From: Bacillota bacterium
GTDB lineage: Bacteria; Bacillota; Clostridia; Peptostreptococcales; Anaerovoracaceae
Assembly (NCBI GenBank): GCA_016293805.1
Contig: JAEDDI010000024.1
Span: 1-28,533 of the forward strand
Reading direction: 5' to 3'
Length of the DNA: 28,533 nucleotides
Shown here: one piece after another, positions 14,143-22,950 of the stretch
Numbering within the stretch: the stretch's first letter is position 1
How the letters are laid out: every line of letters starts with the position of its first letter
Position numbers and translations under genes: made by a program
Notes under the pieces: generated by a model
The model's database searches: none
What the model was told of the DNA's origin: nothing
Seen by the model: only the letters and a program-made list of their open reading frames with translations

Positions 14143-17100
14143 CTATTTCATTGGTACTCTGTAGATTGATGTCACACCTTTTCTTGTGGCTATTCCATAA
14201 AGGTATGATCCGCAGTGAACTGATTTCATTCCTTCACTGCGAAGTTTCATAAAGTTGTATACTGAAGCGGAATATTTTCCGTTAACGTATCTGACAGTAT
14301 CTCCGTAACCGTCCATTCTGATGCCATTGATGCATATACCTTTACTGATACCGCTTATGCTGCCGTCGTAGTATCTGTAGACTCTGCTCCCCGCTCTTAT
14401 TTCCCCGTAATCAGATGATGAGAACTGTACGGAAGACATCGTAAATCTCTTTCCGTCGTATTTTATAACCCGGGGAACCGTTCCGCTCTCGTTTGCTCCC
14501 ATAGCGTAATACATTGCAGATCCCGATGCTGCAGCTGTTCCTCCGATTCTGCCTTCGGGAAGAGACCCGAGCCCCGCTGTTTTCCAGGAGTACGTCTTCG
14601 GATTGAATCTTGTCACCTTTGCAGAGGCCTTGTCATTAAGATAATCATATCCTCCAAGCAGATATATCTTTCCGTTGAAGGCTCCCACTGCAGGATACGC
14701 GATATTGTCATATATCTCAGGAAGTTCTTCACAGCAGACAAGCGAAGGCGAATTACCAAGTCTAATTCCTATCAGTCTGCGGCTGCTGACATATGATGTG
14801 TCCACCACAGATCCGAATGTCCCGTCCTCGTATTCAGTCTGCGACTGTTTTCTTCCTGCCGCTATCATATATGCCACATTGCCCAAAACGGCGGTCTCAG
14901 ATACTATTTCGACAGTGTCTGCAGTTTCGGTATCAAATATTCCCGAAATGTTTCCCATCCGGGCAAATCTGCCGCCTGAATACCTGTATAAGGTGAGTTC
15001 ATTCATATCTGTCGATACAATCCACGGATATCTGCTGTCTGCTATCATTTTATAGTTATCAACCTCCGGAAGAGCAGTCTTCCTGAAGTAGTTTTTCTTT
15101 CCGGAGACCATGTATTTCGTCTTTGAACCCTGTCCGTCCTTTGTCTTTACTGTTACAGTTACAGTTGTATTCTTAAGTGATGTCTCAGCAGTAATTGTTT
15201 TTCCGTCTCCCGACACTGTGCAAGGAACGTTTTCACCGTTTAATATCAGCTGTGAATCCGGCGAGAAGGCCTTGCCTTTAATGCTAAGCACCCCTTCCTT
15301 TATTTCCATTGAAAATATCAACGGTGAAATCTGAAGCAACGAAAGATCCAGAATGCCGCCTATTATGCCCGCGTATTCTTCTGCGCTGCGGCTCGTATCA
15401 CATATGAGGTCTTTTACCGCTGAAGCTCTTTCTGACAGTTTTACTGTCTCAACCGATTCAAGGTAAGCTTCAACCAGTGCAGCTGCACCTGTGACATGAG
15501 GAGCCGCCATCGAAGTTCCGGAATACAGGTCATATTTTCCAAAATCCGATTCTATATCTGATGATTTGCCCCTGCTTACAGATAAATCGTCTACATACAA
15601 TGTATATGTTCCCGACACGACAGGCTGAATAACGAAAGTGATATATTCCTTCACATTGCTCTCTTCAAGCTGTGCTGTAACATGATTCCATAACGGGTTC
15701 TTCTCAGCGGCAATCTCGCAAAGTGCATAAGACTCGTCTCCTGCATTTACCATTTCATCGTAGTCTGAGTCAGATGTTTCGTACGCATATACAAAAGCGG
15801 TTCTTCCTTCCTTTGATTCACAGGAAGCCATAAAACTCAGATACGGTTCCTCAGTACCTGTCAGGTCCAGAGGGACTGAAACAGCATAGTATCTGTTTCT
15901 CTTAATTCTATCAAATCTTATACACAGCGATTTGTTTCCGGAGTATCTCATATCGCCTGATGATGAGGCTGATATTACGGATGAAGAAACAGTTCCCTTT
16001 TCACTTGTACCGTCAAGAAACAGTATTCCGGAAGTGCCCGTTTCAAACCCTTCGAACGAATGAACAGTCGCCTTCTTCCTTTCAGCGCTGTATATCGAAG
16101 GGAAAAAGCTGTTATAGCACACCGATGACAGTACCTCCGTTCCCGGTGCTGCAATATCAACACTTTCTGAACCGTAATTGCTGTAATCAGCGATAGTTCC
16201 GTCGCTGCCTACAGCTGCGACATTCAGAATATATTCGCTCTTTCCGCTTCCGGGTACACTGGCTCCTCTGTCCAGGTTAATTCCGGAGTTTCCTGCAGCA
16301 CACACTGAAAGTGCACCTTTTGCTCCTGCCGCATCAATCACCTGATCGAACACCTTGAGTATTTCATCGAATTCCTCGCGGATTTCAGGTATCTGATAAA
16401 ACTCCTCATCACAGTCGGCACCCCACGAGTTATTTACTGCTACAATATCCACACCTTCATCCTGAAGTCGTGAAATATATGAATAAGCGGATATCATATT
16501 CTCAAGATACCCTTCGCCGTCCTGGTCAAGAGCCTTGATTGCCATGAGTTTCACATCACGGCAAACTCCGCTGATGCCTTTGCCGTTATCAGCCTCGGCC
16601 CCTATAATTCCGGCAACATGTGTCCCGTGTCCGTTGTCATCCATCGGATCATCATCCCCATTGACAAAATCATATCCGTGTATTCCGGCTATCTTTGCAG
16701 CCTTAGGGTTCCTCCACATTCGGCTGCTGAGCTCTTCGTGTGTATAGTCTATTCCCGTGTCTATAACGGCGACCACTTTATCGGTACAGCTTATCCCTGC
16801 ATCCCACAGACTGTCCGTTTTAATATATGACTGCGACCACTGACAGTCAGAATATTCGTCGTCTGTCATGCCCGCAGCTTTAACTTTTATATTAGGCACA
16901 GCATACTTTACGTCACTTCGTTTTCTTAGTCTGTCGAGCATCTTCTCTGTGCTCATTGTCTCCGATGACACGGCAACGGCTGCCGCCTCTTTTTTCCCGC
17001 TGACATCGTATACTTCATCCACACGGATTCCCTTTCCCAGTGAAATGTTTCTCTTTGCAGACTGAAGTGTCATACTGTTGGCATCAGAAGACGCAGCCGG

Positions 17101-17262
17101 CTCAAGTATTACAATAGCTTCACCTTCTCTGTAATCGACGGCATTCTTCAGTGTTCCCTGCTTTCCTGCAGCATATGAGCTTTGCGGCACAGTTATTGCG
17201 GACACCGTCACGACCGCAGCCGCAAGCAGCAGTGCAGACAGTCTTTTTTTCAATTTCTTCAT
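14143..17262 (-). CDS. Secreted S8 (subtilisin-like) peptidase with C-terminal propeller-like region
   Basis: Long extracellular serine protease. Counting from an in-frame TTG at 17286 (1047 codons): signal peptide to about residue 39 (ending SSYAA), pro-region 45-135, catalytic Asp176 (VVAVIDTGID), His220 (NGHGTHVAG), oxyanion Asn333 (AAGNSG), Ser592 (SGTSMAAPH). About 170 residues of beta-rich sequence (about 405-575) are inserted between the Asn and Ser blocks. After the catalytic domain come an Ig/IPT-like segment (about 655-725) and a kelch/propeller-like region (NGKIYLLGGYD, then SAMYYAMGANES). No LPXTG or S-layer anchor is seen. Start: ATG at 17262 is used, but AAAGGGG lies only two bases ahead; an in-frame TTG at 17253 has better spacing. 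The TTG at 17286 overlaps a TATAAT and has no binding site. Confidence 0.88.
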   Translation of the reverse strand: MKKLKKRLSALLLAAAVVTVSAITVPQSSYAAGKQGTLKNAVDYREGEAIVILEPAASSDANSMTLQSAKRNISLGKGIRVDEVYDVSGKKEAAAVAVSSETMSTEKMLDRLRKRSDVKYAVPNIKVKAAGMTDDEYSDCQWSQSYIKTDSLWDAGISCTDKVVAVIDTGIDYTHEELSSRMWRNPKAAKIAGIHGYDFVNGDDDPMDDNGHGTHVAGIIGAEADNGKGISGVCRDVKLMAIKALDQDGEGYLENMISAYSYISRLQDEGVDIVAVNNSWGADCDEEFYQIPEIREEFDEILKVFDQVIDAAGAKGALSVCAAGNSGINLDRGASVPGSGKSEYILNVAAVGSDGTIADYSNYGSESVDIAAPGTEVLSSVCYNSFFPSIYSAERKKATVHSFEGFETGTSGILFLDGTSEKGTVSSSVISASSSGDMRYSGNKSLCIRFDRIKRNRYYAVSVPLDLTGTEEPYLSFMASCESKEGRTAFVYAYETSDSDYDEMVNAGDESYALCEIAAEKNPLWNHVTAQLEESNVKEYITFVIQPVVSGTYTLYVDDLSVSRGKSSDIESDFGKYDLYSGTSMAAPHVTGAAALVEAYLESVETVKLSERASAVKDLICDTSRSAEEYAGIIGGILDLSLLQISPLIFSMEIKEGVLSIKGKAFSPDSQLILNGENVPCTVSGDGKTITAETSLKNTTVTVTVKTKDGQGSKTKYMVSGKKNYFRKTALPEVDNYKMIADSRYPWIVSTDMNELTLYRYSGGRFARMGNISGIFDTETADTVEIVSETAVLGNVAYMIAAGRKQSQTEYEDGTFGSVVDTSYVSSRRLIGIRLGNSPSLVCCEELPEIYDNIAYPAVGAFNGKIYLLGGYDYLNDKASAKVTRFNPKTYSWKTAGLGSLPEGRIGGTAAASGSAMYYAMGANESGTVPRVIKYDGKRFTMSSVQFSSSDYGEIRAGSRVYRYYDGSISGISKGICINGIRMDGYGDTVRYVNGKYSASVYNFMKLRSEGMKSVHCGSYLYGIATRKGVTSIYRVPMK

Positions 17263-17285
17263 TCCCCTTTCTGATTGATATACCA

Positions 17286-17291
17286 ATTATA
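17286..17291 (-). promoter_or_regulatory. Possible -10 box for the subtilisin gene
   Basis: TATAAT on the minus strand, 24 bases before the chosen start, in the short gap after copA. No good -35 hexamer is visible, and no terminator separates copA from this gene, so it may also be read from the copper operon. Confidence 0.35.
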
Positions 17292-17306
17292 TCATATACA
17301 GATTAT

Positions 17307-17504
17307 CTATGCCTCATAACCTGCTTCCTTTACTGCATTTTTGAGAGTATCTTCAGAAACGTCTTTTGAAAGCTTAAGTTTTACTCTGTTCTTCTTGTGA
17401 TCAGGTGAAGCTTTTTCAACTCCGTCAACTGCCTCAAGCGCCTTCTTTACTGCAGCCTCACAGTGCTCACACATCATTCCTCTTACTTCAAGTTCCTTCT
17501 TCAT
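17307..17504 (-). CDS. Possible internally initiated CopZ-like copper chaperone within copA
   Basis: An ATG in the copA frame (codon 747) is preceded by GGAGG at an ideal eight-base spacing (minus strand, 17513-17517). Translation from it would give a 65-residue protein that is exactly one heavy-metal-associated domain, MKKELEVRGMMCEHC..., with the start at the natural beginning of the domain. The ideal spacing and domain boundary suggest either an active second start or the remnant of a once separate copZ that lost its stop barrier. No experiment is known to me for this gene. Confidence 0.4.
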   Translation of the reverse strand: MKKELEVRGMMCEHCEAAVKKALEAVDGVEKASPDHKKNRVKLKLSKDVSEDTLKNAVKEAGYEA

Positions 17505-19742
17505 AGTATCGTCCTCCATTATTTCTGATATTTCTTCCAGTATTCCCTCTATGTCCGCATGTTTTCTCATCCGGTCCTTAGATTTGTCGTATATGTCAAT
17601 CATATTCAGTCTGAGAGCGTTTGTTACAACACAAAAACTCGACAGACTCATGGCAGCTGCGCATATCATCGGATTAAGCAGAATTCCGGCTCCGTAAAAT
17701 ACGCCTGCAGCAATCGGTATGCATACAACGTTGTATCCAAAAGCCCAGAACAGATTCTGCCGTATGTTCCTGAGAGTTCTTCTGCTCAGAGCTACCGCAG
17801 CCGGGATATCTTTCAGGCTGTTCCTCATTATAACGGTGTCTGCTGCATCTATCGCAATATCTGTTCCTGCACCCACTGCTATTCCGCAGTCTGCAGCTGT
17901 CAGCGCCGGTGCATCGTTTATTCCATCCCCGGCCATCATTACTTTTCCTGCTTTTCGCAGTACCGATACCGCCTCAGCCTTCATATCAGGAAGTACTTCA
18001 GGTATGACATGAGTAATTCCTGCTTCTCTGGCAGCTGCACGTGCTGCCATTTTATTGTCCCCTGTAAGCATCACCGTACTGATTCCCATGCTTTCCAGTC
18101 TTTCAACAGATTCTTTCGCGTCTTCCCTGAGCTTGTCTCTGCAGGCTATCACTCCTGCAGGGGTTCCGTCAAGAGCAAAAACAAGAACTGACTTTCCTTC
18201 AGATGAAACCTTCTTCTCTATGGCTGAGATTTCTTCAGTTACGAGTTTATTTCCTGTCATAAATTTCATACTTCCGGCAAGAAGTCTCATTCCATTTACA
18301 GTACATCCTATTCCGTTTCCTGGATAAACTTCAAAGTCTGATACTTCATATGGTTCAGTTTCTCCTGCCGCCCTTACAACAGCAGCCGCGAGAGGATGTT
18401 CACTGTTTATTTCTGCCGAATATGCAAGTTTCATCAGTTCTTCCTCTGTCATTTTTCCAAGCGGATATACATCAGTAACCTCAGGTCTTCCCTCGGTTAG
18501 AGTTCCGGTCTTGTCAAATACAGCTGTTTTTACCTTGCCCAGTTCTTCAAGAGCTCTTGAATTCTTAAACAGAATGCCGTCCCTTGCTCCTCTTCCGCTT
18601 CCTGCCATTACAGCTACAGGAGTTGCAAGCCCAAGAGCGCACGGGCATGATATGACAAGGACGGATATTCCTCTTGAAAGTGCAAATCCGAATTCACTTC
18701 CTGTAATCATCCACACAGAAAATGTTACACACGCTGCTGCTATTACCGCAGGAACGAAAACAGCGGATACTCTGTCCGCCAGTTTTGCCACAGGCGCCTT
18801 AGTTGCAGAGGCATCTGCCACCATTGATATTATGCGGGAAAGAAATGTGTCATCACCGGTCTTGAGCACACGGCACTCAATATATCCCGCTTTATTCACT
18901 GTAGCTTCATAAACATCTGACCCCTCTTCTTTGTCTGCGGGGATGCTCTCTCCCGTAAGAGATGATTCATCAACTGACGCTGTCCCTCTCAGCACCATGC
19001 CGTCAAACGGAATTCTCTCCCCTGCCTTGACGGCAAACACATCGCCTTCTCTTACCTCCGAAACAGAGACTTCTCTGAAAACGCCGTCTGAAAGCACATG
19101 CGCTGTCTGCGGTTTAAGCTCCATAAGACCCTTCAGAGCATCAGTTGTCCTTCCCTTTGATATGGCCTCCAGAAGTTTACCCAGAGTTATAAGGACGAGT
19201 ATCATCGCTGCTGATTCAAAATACAGATGTTCATGTTCACCCATAACAAGCATGACAGCACTGTAAATATATGATGCAGATGACCCCAGCGATACAAGTG
19301 TGTCCATATTGGCTGTTCTGGAAAATCCTGAAACAAAGAACTTCCTGTTTAAAACCATGACCACAGTGCACAGTATCATCTGTATTATCCCTGAGACCAT
19401 GTGGTCTTCCGCTAATTCCGGAACTGGCCATCCCCACATCATATGCCCCATCGATATGTACATGAGAATAAGTACAAACACCAGAGAAGACAAAAACCTT
19501 CTCCTGAGTCCGGGAATCTCATCATTTTCAAATGTAATCTCTCCTGTATAACAGGAAGCGCCATACCCTGCGCTCTCAACAGCTGCAATAATATCGCCTG
19601 AATCCGCACTTCCGCTTACCGTCATGGTGTCTGTAAGAAGGCTCACCGCACATTCTGTCACTCCGTTCACATCGGATACAGCCTTTTCTATTCTTGCGGC
19701 GCAGGCTGCACACGACATACCTGTAACCTTGTATTTATCCAT
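17307..19742 (-). CDS. copA: Copper-translocating P1B-type ATPase with N- and C-terminal HMA domains
   Basis: 811-residue Cu(I)-exporting ATPase of the cell membrane. N-terminal heavy-metal domain with GMSCAAC (Cys11, Cys14), membrane segments from about residue 83, TGES actuator loop near 263, CPC (366-368) in the ion path, DKTGTLT with phosphorylated Asp410, GDGIND at 605-610, and Cu(I)-type residues YN near 670 and MSLSS near 698. After a charged linker (about 720-746) it ends in a second heavy-metal domain with MCEHC (Cys758, Cys761). The C-terminal domain looks like a fused CopZ chaperone and has its own internal binding site (see 17307-17504). GAGGTGAT precedes ATG, five bases after the csoR stop. 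Regulated by the CsoR operator at 20060-20087. Confidence 0.96.
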   Translation of the reverse strand: MDKYKVTGMSCAACAARIEKAVSDVNGVTECAVSLLTDTMTVSGSADSGDIIAAVESAGYGASCYTGEITFENDEIPGLRRRFLSSLVFVLILMYISMGHMMWGWPVPELAEDHMVSGIIQMILCTVVMVLNRKFFVSGFSRTANMDTLVSLGSSASYIYSAVMLVMGEHEHLYFESAAMILVLITLGKLLEAISKGRTTDALKGLMELKPQTAHVLSDGVFREVSVSEVREGDVFAVKAGERIPFDGMVLRGTASVDESSLTGESIPADKEEGSDVYEATVNKAGYIECRVLKTGDDTFLSRIISMVADASATKAPVAKLADRVSAVFVPAVIAAACVTFSVWMITGSEFGFALSRGISVLVISCPCALGLATPVAVMAGSGRGARDGILFKNSRALEELGKVKTAVFDKTGTLTEGRPEVTDVYPLGKMTEEELMKLAYSAEINSEHPLAAAVVRAAGETEPYEVSDFEVYPGNGIGCTVNGMRLLAGSMKFMTGNKLVTEEISAIEKKVSSEGKSVLVFALDGTPAGVIACRDKLREDAKESVERLESMGISTVMLTGDNKMAARAAAREAGITHVIPEVLPDMKAEAVSVLRKAGKVMMAGDGINDAPALTAADCGIAVGAGTDIAIDAADTVIMRNSLKDIPAAVALSRRTLRNIRQNLFWAFGYNVVCIPIAAGVFYGAGILLNPMICAAAMSLSSFCVVTNALRLNMIDIYDKSKDRMRKHADIEGILEEISEIMEDDTMKKELEVRGMMCEHCEAAVKKALEAVDGVEKASPDHKKNRVKLKLSKDVSEDTLKNAVKEAGYEA

Positions 19743-19747
19743 TCATA

Positions 19748-20038
19748 TCACCTCATCAGTTTTCTCATGGTATCCATCAGTTCATCTATTACCTCGTCTC
19801 TTCCTTCACGGATATCTCTTGCCACACATGAACGCATATGATCTGAAAGCAGTTCCCTTTCAAACGCATTAAGCGCCGCTGCTGCTGCAGATGCCTGTAT
19901 AAGGATATCGTTGCAGTAGACATCATTTTCAACCATTCCCTTTATTCCCCTTATCTGTCCTTCAATTCTGCTGAGTCTGTTCAGCAGTGATTTCTTTTGT
20001 TCATCTGTTCTTACAGTAGTCTTGCTGCAGCATTCCAT
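19748..20038 (-). CDS. csoR: CsoR-family copper-sensing repressor
   Basis: 96 residues from the chosen start. All-helical DUF156 protein with the Cu(I) ligand set Cys-His-Cys visible as VYCND, then LSDHMRSC. Copper binding releases it from the operator and turns on copA. The N-terminal Met-Glu-Cys-Cys carries two extra cysteines. An upstream in-frame start at 20071 lies inside the operator; the ATG at 20038 has GGAGG eight bases ahead, so it is preferred. First gene of the csoR-copA operon, with the operator in its own promoter, so it is autoregulated. Confidence 0.94.
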   Translation of the reverse strand: MECCSKTTVRTDEQKKSLLNRLSRIEGQIRGIKGMVENDVYCNDILIQASAAAAALNAFERELLSDHMRSCVARDIREGRDEVIDELMDTMRKLMR

Positions 20039-20059
20039 TTCTAACACCTCCATATAAAC

Positions 20060-20087
20060 AATATACCCCATGGGGGTATATTGTCAA
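20060..20087 (-). promoter_or_regulatory. csoR-copA promoter with CsoR operator in the spacer
   Basis: Minus-strand TTGACA (20082-20087), 16-base spacer, TATATT (20060-20065). The spacer and edges form the G/C-tract palindrome TATACCCCCATGGGGTATA typical of CsoR sites, placed exactly between -35 and -10 so that bound repressor blocks polymerase. Confidence 0.9.
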
Positions 20088-20097
20088 GTATAATTAA

Positions 20098-20118
20098 GGA
20101 CGCACATCAAATGCGTCC
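20098..20118 (-). terminator. Hairpin after the LCP gene
   Basis: GGACGCA, loop of seven, TGCGTCC, followed on the minus strand by TTAATTAT. It is a reasonable terminator for the LCP transcript, with a weak T-run; it sits immediately upstream of the csoR promoter. Confidence 0.6.
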
Positions 20119-20126
20119 CTGTTTTC

Positions 20127-21578
20127 CTATTTCTTCCCGGAGAAAACCTTTGCCATTTCAGCCCTGGCAGCGTCTATTGATGCCTTGTCCGGTATTATAA
20201 CAGAAGCATATCCTCCTCCCGCAAGATAACACGGCCTGGAATCACCTGTTCCGTCCAGAGAAATCTTCTCGATATCCCATGACGCCATATCATCAAGCTG
20301 CATCTTCACAAGCGCTTTCATTTCAGAATCGCTCATACTCGTTTCAAGATAGTCCGAAAGTCCGGACAGTATCTGGCTGTAGCTGGTCAGAAGAGTCCTG
20401 CTCTGAGTCACCTTATTAAGAGTGGCCTCAAGAACAAGCTGCTGATTCTTTATCCTCTGCCTGTCTCCATCTGCGAATGACTTTCTTTCCCTCGCAAATG
20501 CAAGGGCAGATGCTCCATCCAGATAATTTGTTCCGGCTGTGAAATAGAATCCTTCGTTCTGTCTTCCGTGGGTTGCAAATGTATACTCCGATTCAACTGT
20601 AATTCCTCCGATGGCGTCAATAAGGCTGACTACCGTCGAGAAGTTGCACTTGAAGTAGTAATTTATATCACACTCCATAAGGTCTTCCGCTGTTGCAACC
20701 GTTGCCGACGCCCCTTTGGAGCCCGTATGAGTAATCTTGTCCATCTGCTGTTCATCGTGAAGCATTACATAATAGTCTCTTGGTATGGATGTCAGAAGAA
20801 TCTTCTTTGTCACAGGATTCACAGTCATTATCATATTGACATCCGAAAGCGACTGTACATCTATGGTTCCCGTCGTATCAAGTCCTGTGATATACACGTT
20901 GAACGGTTCTTCTGTCACATTCACTTTCTTTGCAGCCGCACTGCTTTCCTTCTCGACGTATATTGTAAATACTATCTTGACATTATCCTCTGCGGATAAA
21001 TTCTGTCCGGTGAACATATCAAATGCTGTTCTGGAAAGCAGGATACTCTCAATACTGCCGTCTGCCAGTCCTGTGAACATGGAATCAATATCAGGAGTGT
21101 ATTCATATCCGAACGATACGTTCTCCTCTTCTGCTTTCTCCTCTAAAATTCCTTGAGCCTCAATATATTCATTATCAAGATCCGGCATAATATATACATC
21201 TTTACCGTTGACCGCTTCAAGGTCGTCTTTTTCCTCAGATACAGGGACAATAACGCAGTATTCAATCAGATCTTTTCCATTGTCGCTGATTCTTTCAACA
21301 AAATTCCCCGTCATCTGCATATATACCCCGCCTGTGATATACAGAATGCTCATAATCACAGCTATCACTATGCCCGTAATGCGTGCTCCTTTATTTCTTT
21401 TTCTGTCAAGAAGCAGAATTCCCAGTATCACTGCAAACACAACTATGAATGCAGCCATGACACATATGTATTTGCCCGGAAGCATATCCAGCATTGCAGT
21501 AATGCCCGTCATCAGTATTGCTGATACAAGGTACATAAGGTATACTGCCCTTCCTGCCGAAAACAATCTGTTCCTCAT
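20127..21578 (-). CDS. LytR-CpsA-Psr (LCP) family protein
   Basis: 483 residues. Three membrane segments in the first 90 residues (about 10-30, 36-57, 68-88), then an extracellular part: an accessory domain about 105-215, and the LCP domain from about 227 with the family signatures VYITGLDTTG, LLTSIPRDYYV, DAIGGITV and LAFARERKSFADGDRQR. LCP enzymes attach anionic polymers (teichoic acids, capsule) from lipid carriers to peptidoglycan. The catalytic arginines in IPRD and FARERK are present. The start overlaps the preceding reductase stop by four bases (ATGA), and GAGGAG lies in the end of that gene. No polymer-synthesis genes are nearby. Confidence 0.93.
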   Translation of the reverse strand: MRNRLFSAGRAVYLMYLVSAILMTGITAMLDMLPGKYICVMAAFIVVFAVILGILLLDRKRNKGARITGIVIAVIMSILYITGGVYMQMTGNFVERISDNGKDLIEYCVIVPVSEEKDDLEAVNGKDVYIMPDLDNEYIEAQGILEEKAEEENVSFGYEYTPDIDSMFTGLADGSIESILLSRTAFDMFTGQNLSAEDNVKIVFTIYVEKESSAAAKKVNVTEEPFNVYITGLDTTGTIDVQSLSDVNMIMTVNPVTKKILLTSIPRDYYVMLHDEQQMDKITHTGSKGASATVATAEDLMECDINYYFKCNFSTVVSLIDAIGGITVESEYTFATHGRQNEGFYFTAGTNYLDGASALAFARERKSFADGDRQRIKNQQLVLEATLNKVTQSRTLLTSYSQILSGLSDYLETSMSDSEMKALVKMQLDDMASWDIEKISLDGTGDSRPCYLAGGGYASVIIPDKASIDAARAEMAKVFSGKK

Positions 21579-22150
21579 TGGTTCTCCTCTTTACTTTTTA
21601 TTTCTGCGATAGTTCCTGCAAGTATCTGTTCCGGATCATTTCCGACAATATCCAGATTCTCCGCACGGTATGAAACTGTCTTCTCAATTCCGAACATACC
21701 TTCTGCCAGCGTTCTGATGTATTCATATCCGAAATCATATGGTCCTATGCTTCCTCCCGATGTTGTTACATATATCAGTTTTCTGGCTCTGCAAAGACCC
21801 TTCGGATATCCTTCTTCCGTGTATTTAAAGGTAAGGCCTGTAACAGTTATGTTTTCAATGAAAATCTTAATCAGTGCAGGAAACTGAAGATCCCAGTAAG
21901 GGGCAGACATTACTATTATGTCCGCGTCCCTGAATCTGCATGCAAGATCAAACATCTCATCCGAATAATTTCCTGCCTCTATCAGTTCATCCCTTCTTGC
22001 CAGACGCTTTTCATCAAGCGGTCTGATACCGATATCACAGAGCCTTATCTCCTCTATGTTTCCTTTCATCTGCGCCAGGACAGCACGCGCAAGTCTGTCA
22101 GTTCTCGATGCACTGCGTACACATCCGTTAATGTATAATATAGTGTTCAT
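21575..22150 (-). CDS. NAD(P)H-dependent flavodoxin-fold oxidoreductase
   Basis: 191 residues of the flavodoxin-like/NQO-azoreductase fold: a first strand ILYINGCVRSASRT with a Ser-rich phosphate-binding loop, MSAPYWDLQFPALIKIFIENIT (flavin-contact loop) and VTTSGGSIGPYDFGYEYI. It should bind FMN and reduce quinones or azo-type acceptors with NAD(P)H; the true substrate is unknown. GGAGG lies eight bases before ATG. Its stop overlaps the LCP start, so the two are one transcription unit; the pairing of a redox enzyme with a cell-wall ligase has no obvious functional reason. Confidence 0.88.
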   Translation of the reverse strand: MNTILYINGCVRSASRTDRLARAVLAQMKGNIEEIRLCDIGIRPLDEKRLARRDELIEAGNYSDEMFDLACRFRDADIIVMSAPYWDLQFPALIKIFIENITVTGLTFKYTEEGYPKGLCRARKLIYVTTSGGSIGPYDFGYEYIRTLAEGMFGIEKTVSYRAENLDIVGNDPEQILAGTIAEIKSKEENQ

Positions 22151-22171
22151 TTGTTAATCCTCCATGGACCC

Positions 22172-22177
22172 ATTATA
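22172..22177 (-). promoter_or_regulatory. Probable -10 box of the reductase-LCP operon
   Basis: TATAAT on the minus strand, 22 bases before the reductase start; the -35 region is weak. Confidence 0.5.
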
Positions 22178-22203
22178 TACCAATACATTCAAAGAAGATA
22201 GAG

Positions 22204-22224
22204 AAAAACCGGCTAATCTGCCGG
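22204..22224 (-). terminator. Intrinsic terminator after the pseudouridine synthase
   Basis: Minus-strand CCGGC, loop AGATTA, GCCGG followed by TTTTTC, beginning at the stop codon of the pseudouridine synthase gene. The stem is short but the T-run is good. Confidence 0.7.
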
Positions 22225-22929
22225 CTAACATCCTCTTAGATATTCAATTTCCTCTTTTGTCAGCTTCCTGTAGTGGCCGGGTTTCGTATGCCCCAGCATT
22301 ATTCTGCCAATTTTTATTCTTTCAAGTTCCTGCACATTGTTACCGACTGCAGCGAACATTTTTCTCACCTGTCTGTTCTTGCCCTCATGAATAGTAATCT
22401 CAACAACAGCAGACCTCTCACCCTGCATTACCACTTCAACCCGGGCAGGTTTTGTTACATACCCTCCTATATCGACGCCTTTTCTGAGCTTTGCAAGCTT
22501 CTTCACCGAAAGCACTCCGCTGACCCTTGCTCTGTATGTCTTTGTCAGTTCATGTTTCGGATGAGTCACTCTGTATGCAAGTTCTCCGTCATTTGTCATA
22601 ATAAGAAGTCCTGAAGTATTGTAATCAAGCCTTCCAACAGGGAAAACTCTCGCATTGATATCTGATACAAGTTCTGTAACAACAGCCCTTCCTCTGTCAT
22701 CAGAAACACTTGTAATATATCCAAGCGGTTTGTTAAGCAGCAGATACACTTTCTCCTCTTCAGGCCGTATCACACTGCCGTTAACCTCAACCACATCGCC
22801 ATCTTCAACCTGACATCCCATTTCTGTGACAGTCCTTCCGTTTATCTTAACATTACCGTTTGCTATGAGGTCATCTGCCTTTCGTCTGCTTGCAATTCCT
22901 GAATCTGCTATATACTTGTTGAGTCTCAT
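22225..22929 (-). CDS. RluB/RsuA-family pseudouridine synthase
   Basis: 234 residues from the chosen start. An N-terminal S4 RNA-binding domain (MRLNKYIADSGIASRRKADDLI) is followed by the RsuA/RluB catalytic domain with the signature GRLDYNTSGLLIMTNDG containing the catalytic Asp, then LTKTYRARVSG and HEGKNRQVRKMF. It makes pseudouridine in ribosomal RNA, most likely 23S as for RluB, but 16S (RsuA type) cannot be excluded. The ATG at 22929 has AGGAGG six bases upstream; a longer frame begins with TTG at 23013 but runs through a structured leader. The upstream hairpins at 22951-23005 may control it. Confidence 0.92.
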   Translation of the reverse strand: MRLNKYIADSGIASRRKADDLIANGNVKINGRTVTEMGCQVEDGDVVEVNGSVIRPEEEKVYLLLNKPLGYITSVSDDRGRAVVTELVSDINARVFPVGRLDYNTSGLLIMTNDGELAYRVTHPKHELTKTYRARVSGVLSVKKLAKLRKGVDIGGYVTKPARVEVVMQGERSAVVEITIHEGKNRQVRKMFAAVGNNVQELERIKIGRIMLGHTKPGHYRKLTKEEIEYLRGC

Positions 22930-22950
22930 ACGGGTCCTCCTAATACAAAG

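Noticed and set aside
17559..18191. Long open frame (210 codons) opposite copA
   Set aside because: Antisense to a strongly supported gene, no ribosome binding site, no recognisable protein pattern; a shadow frame.
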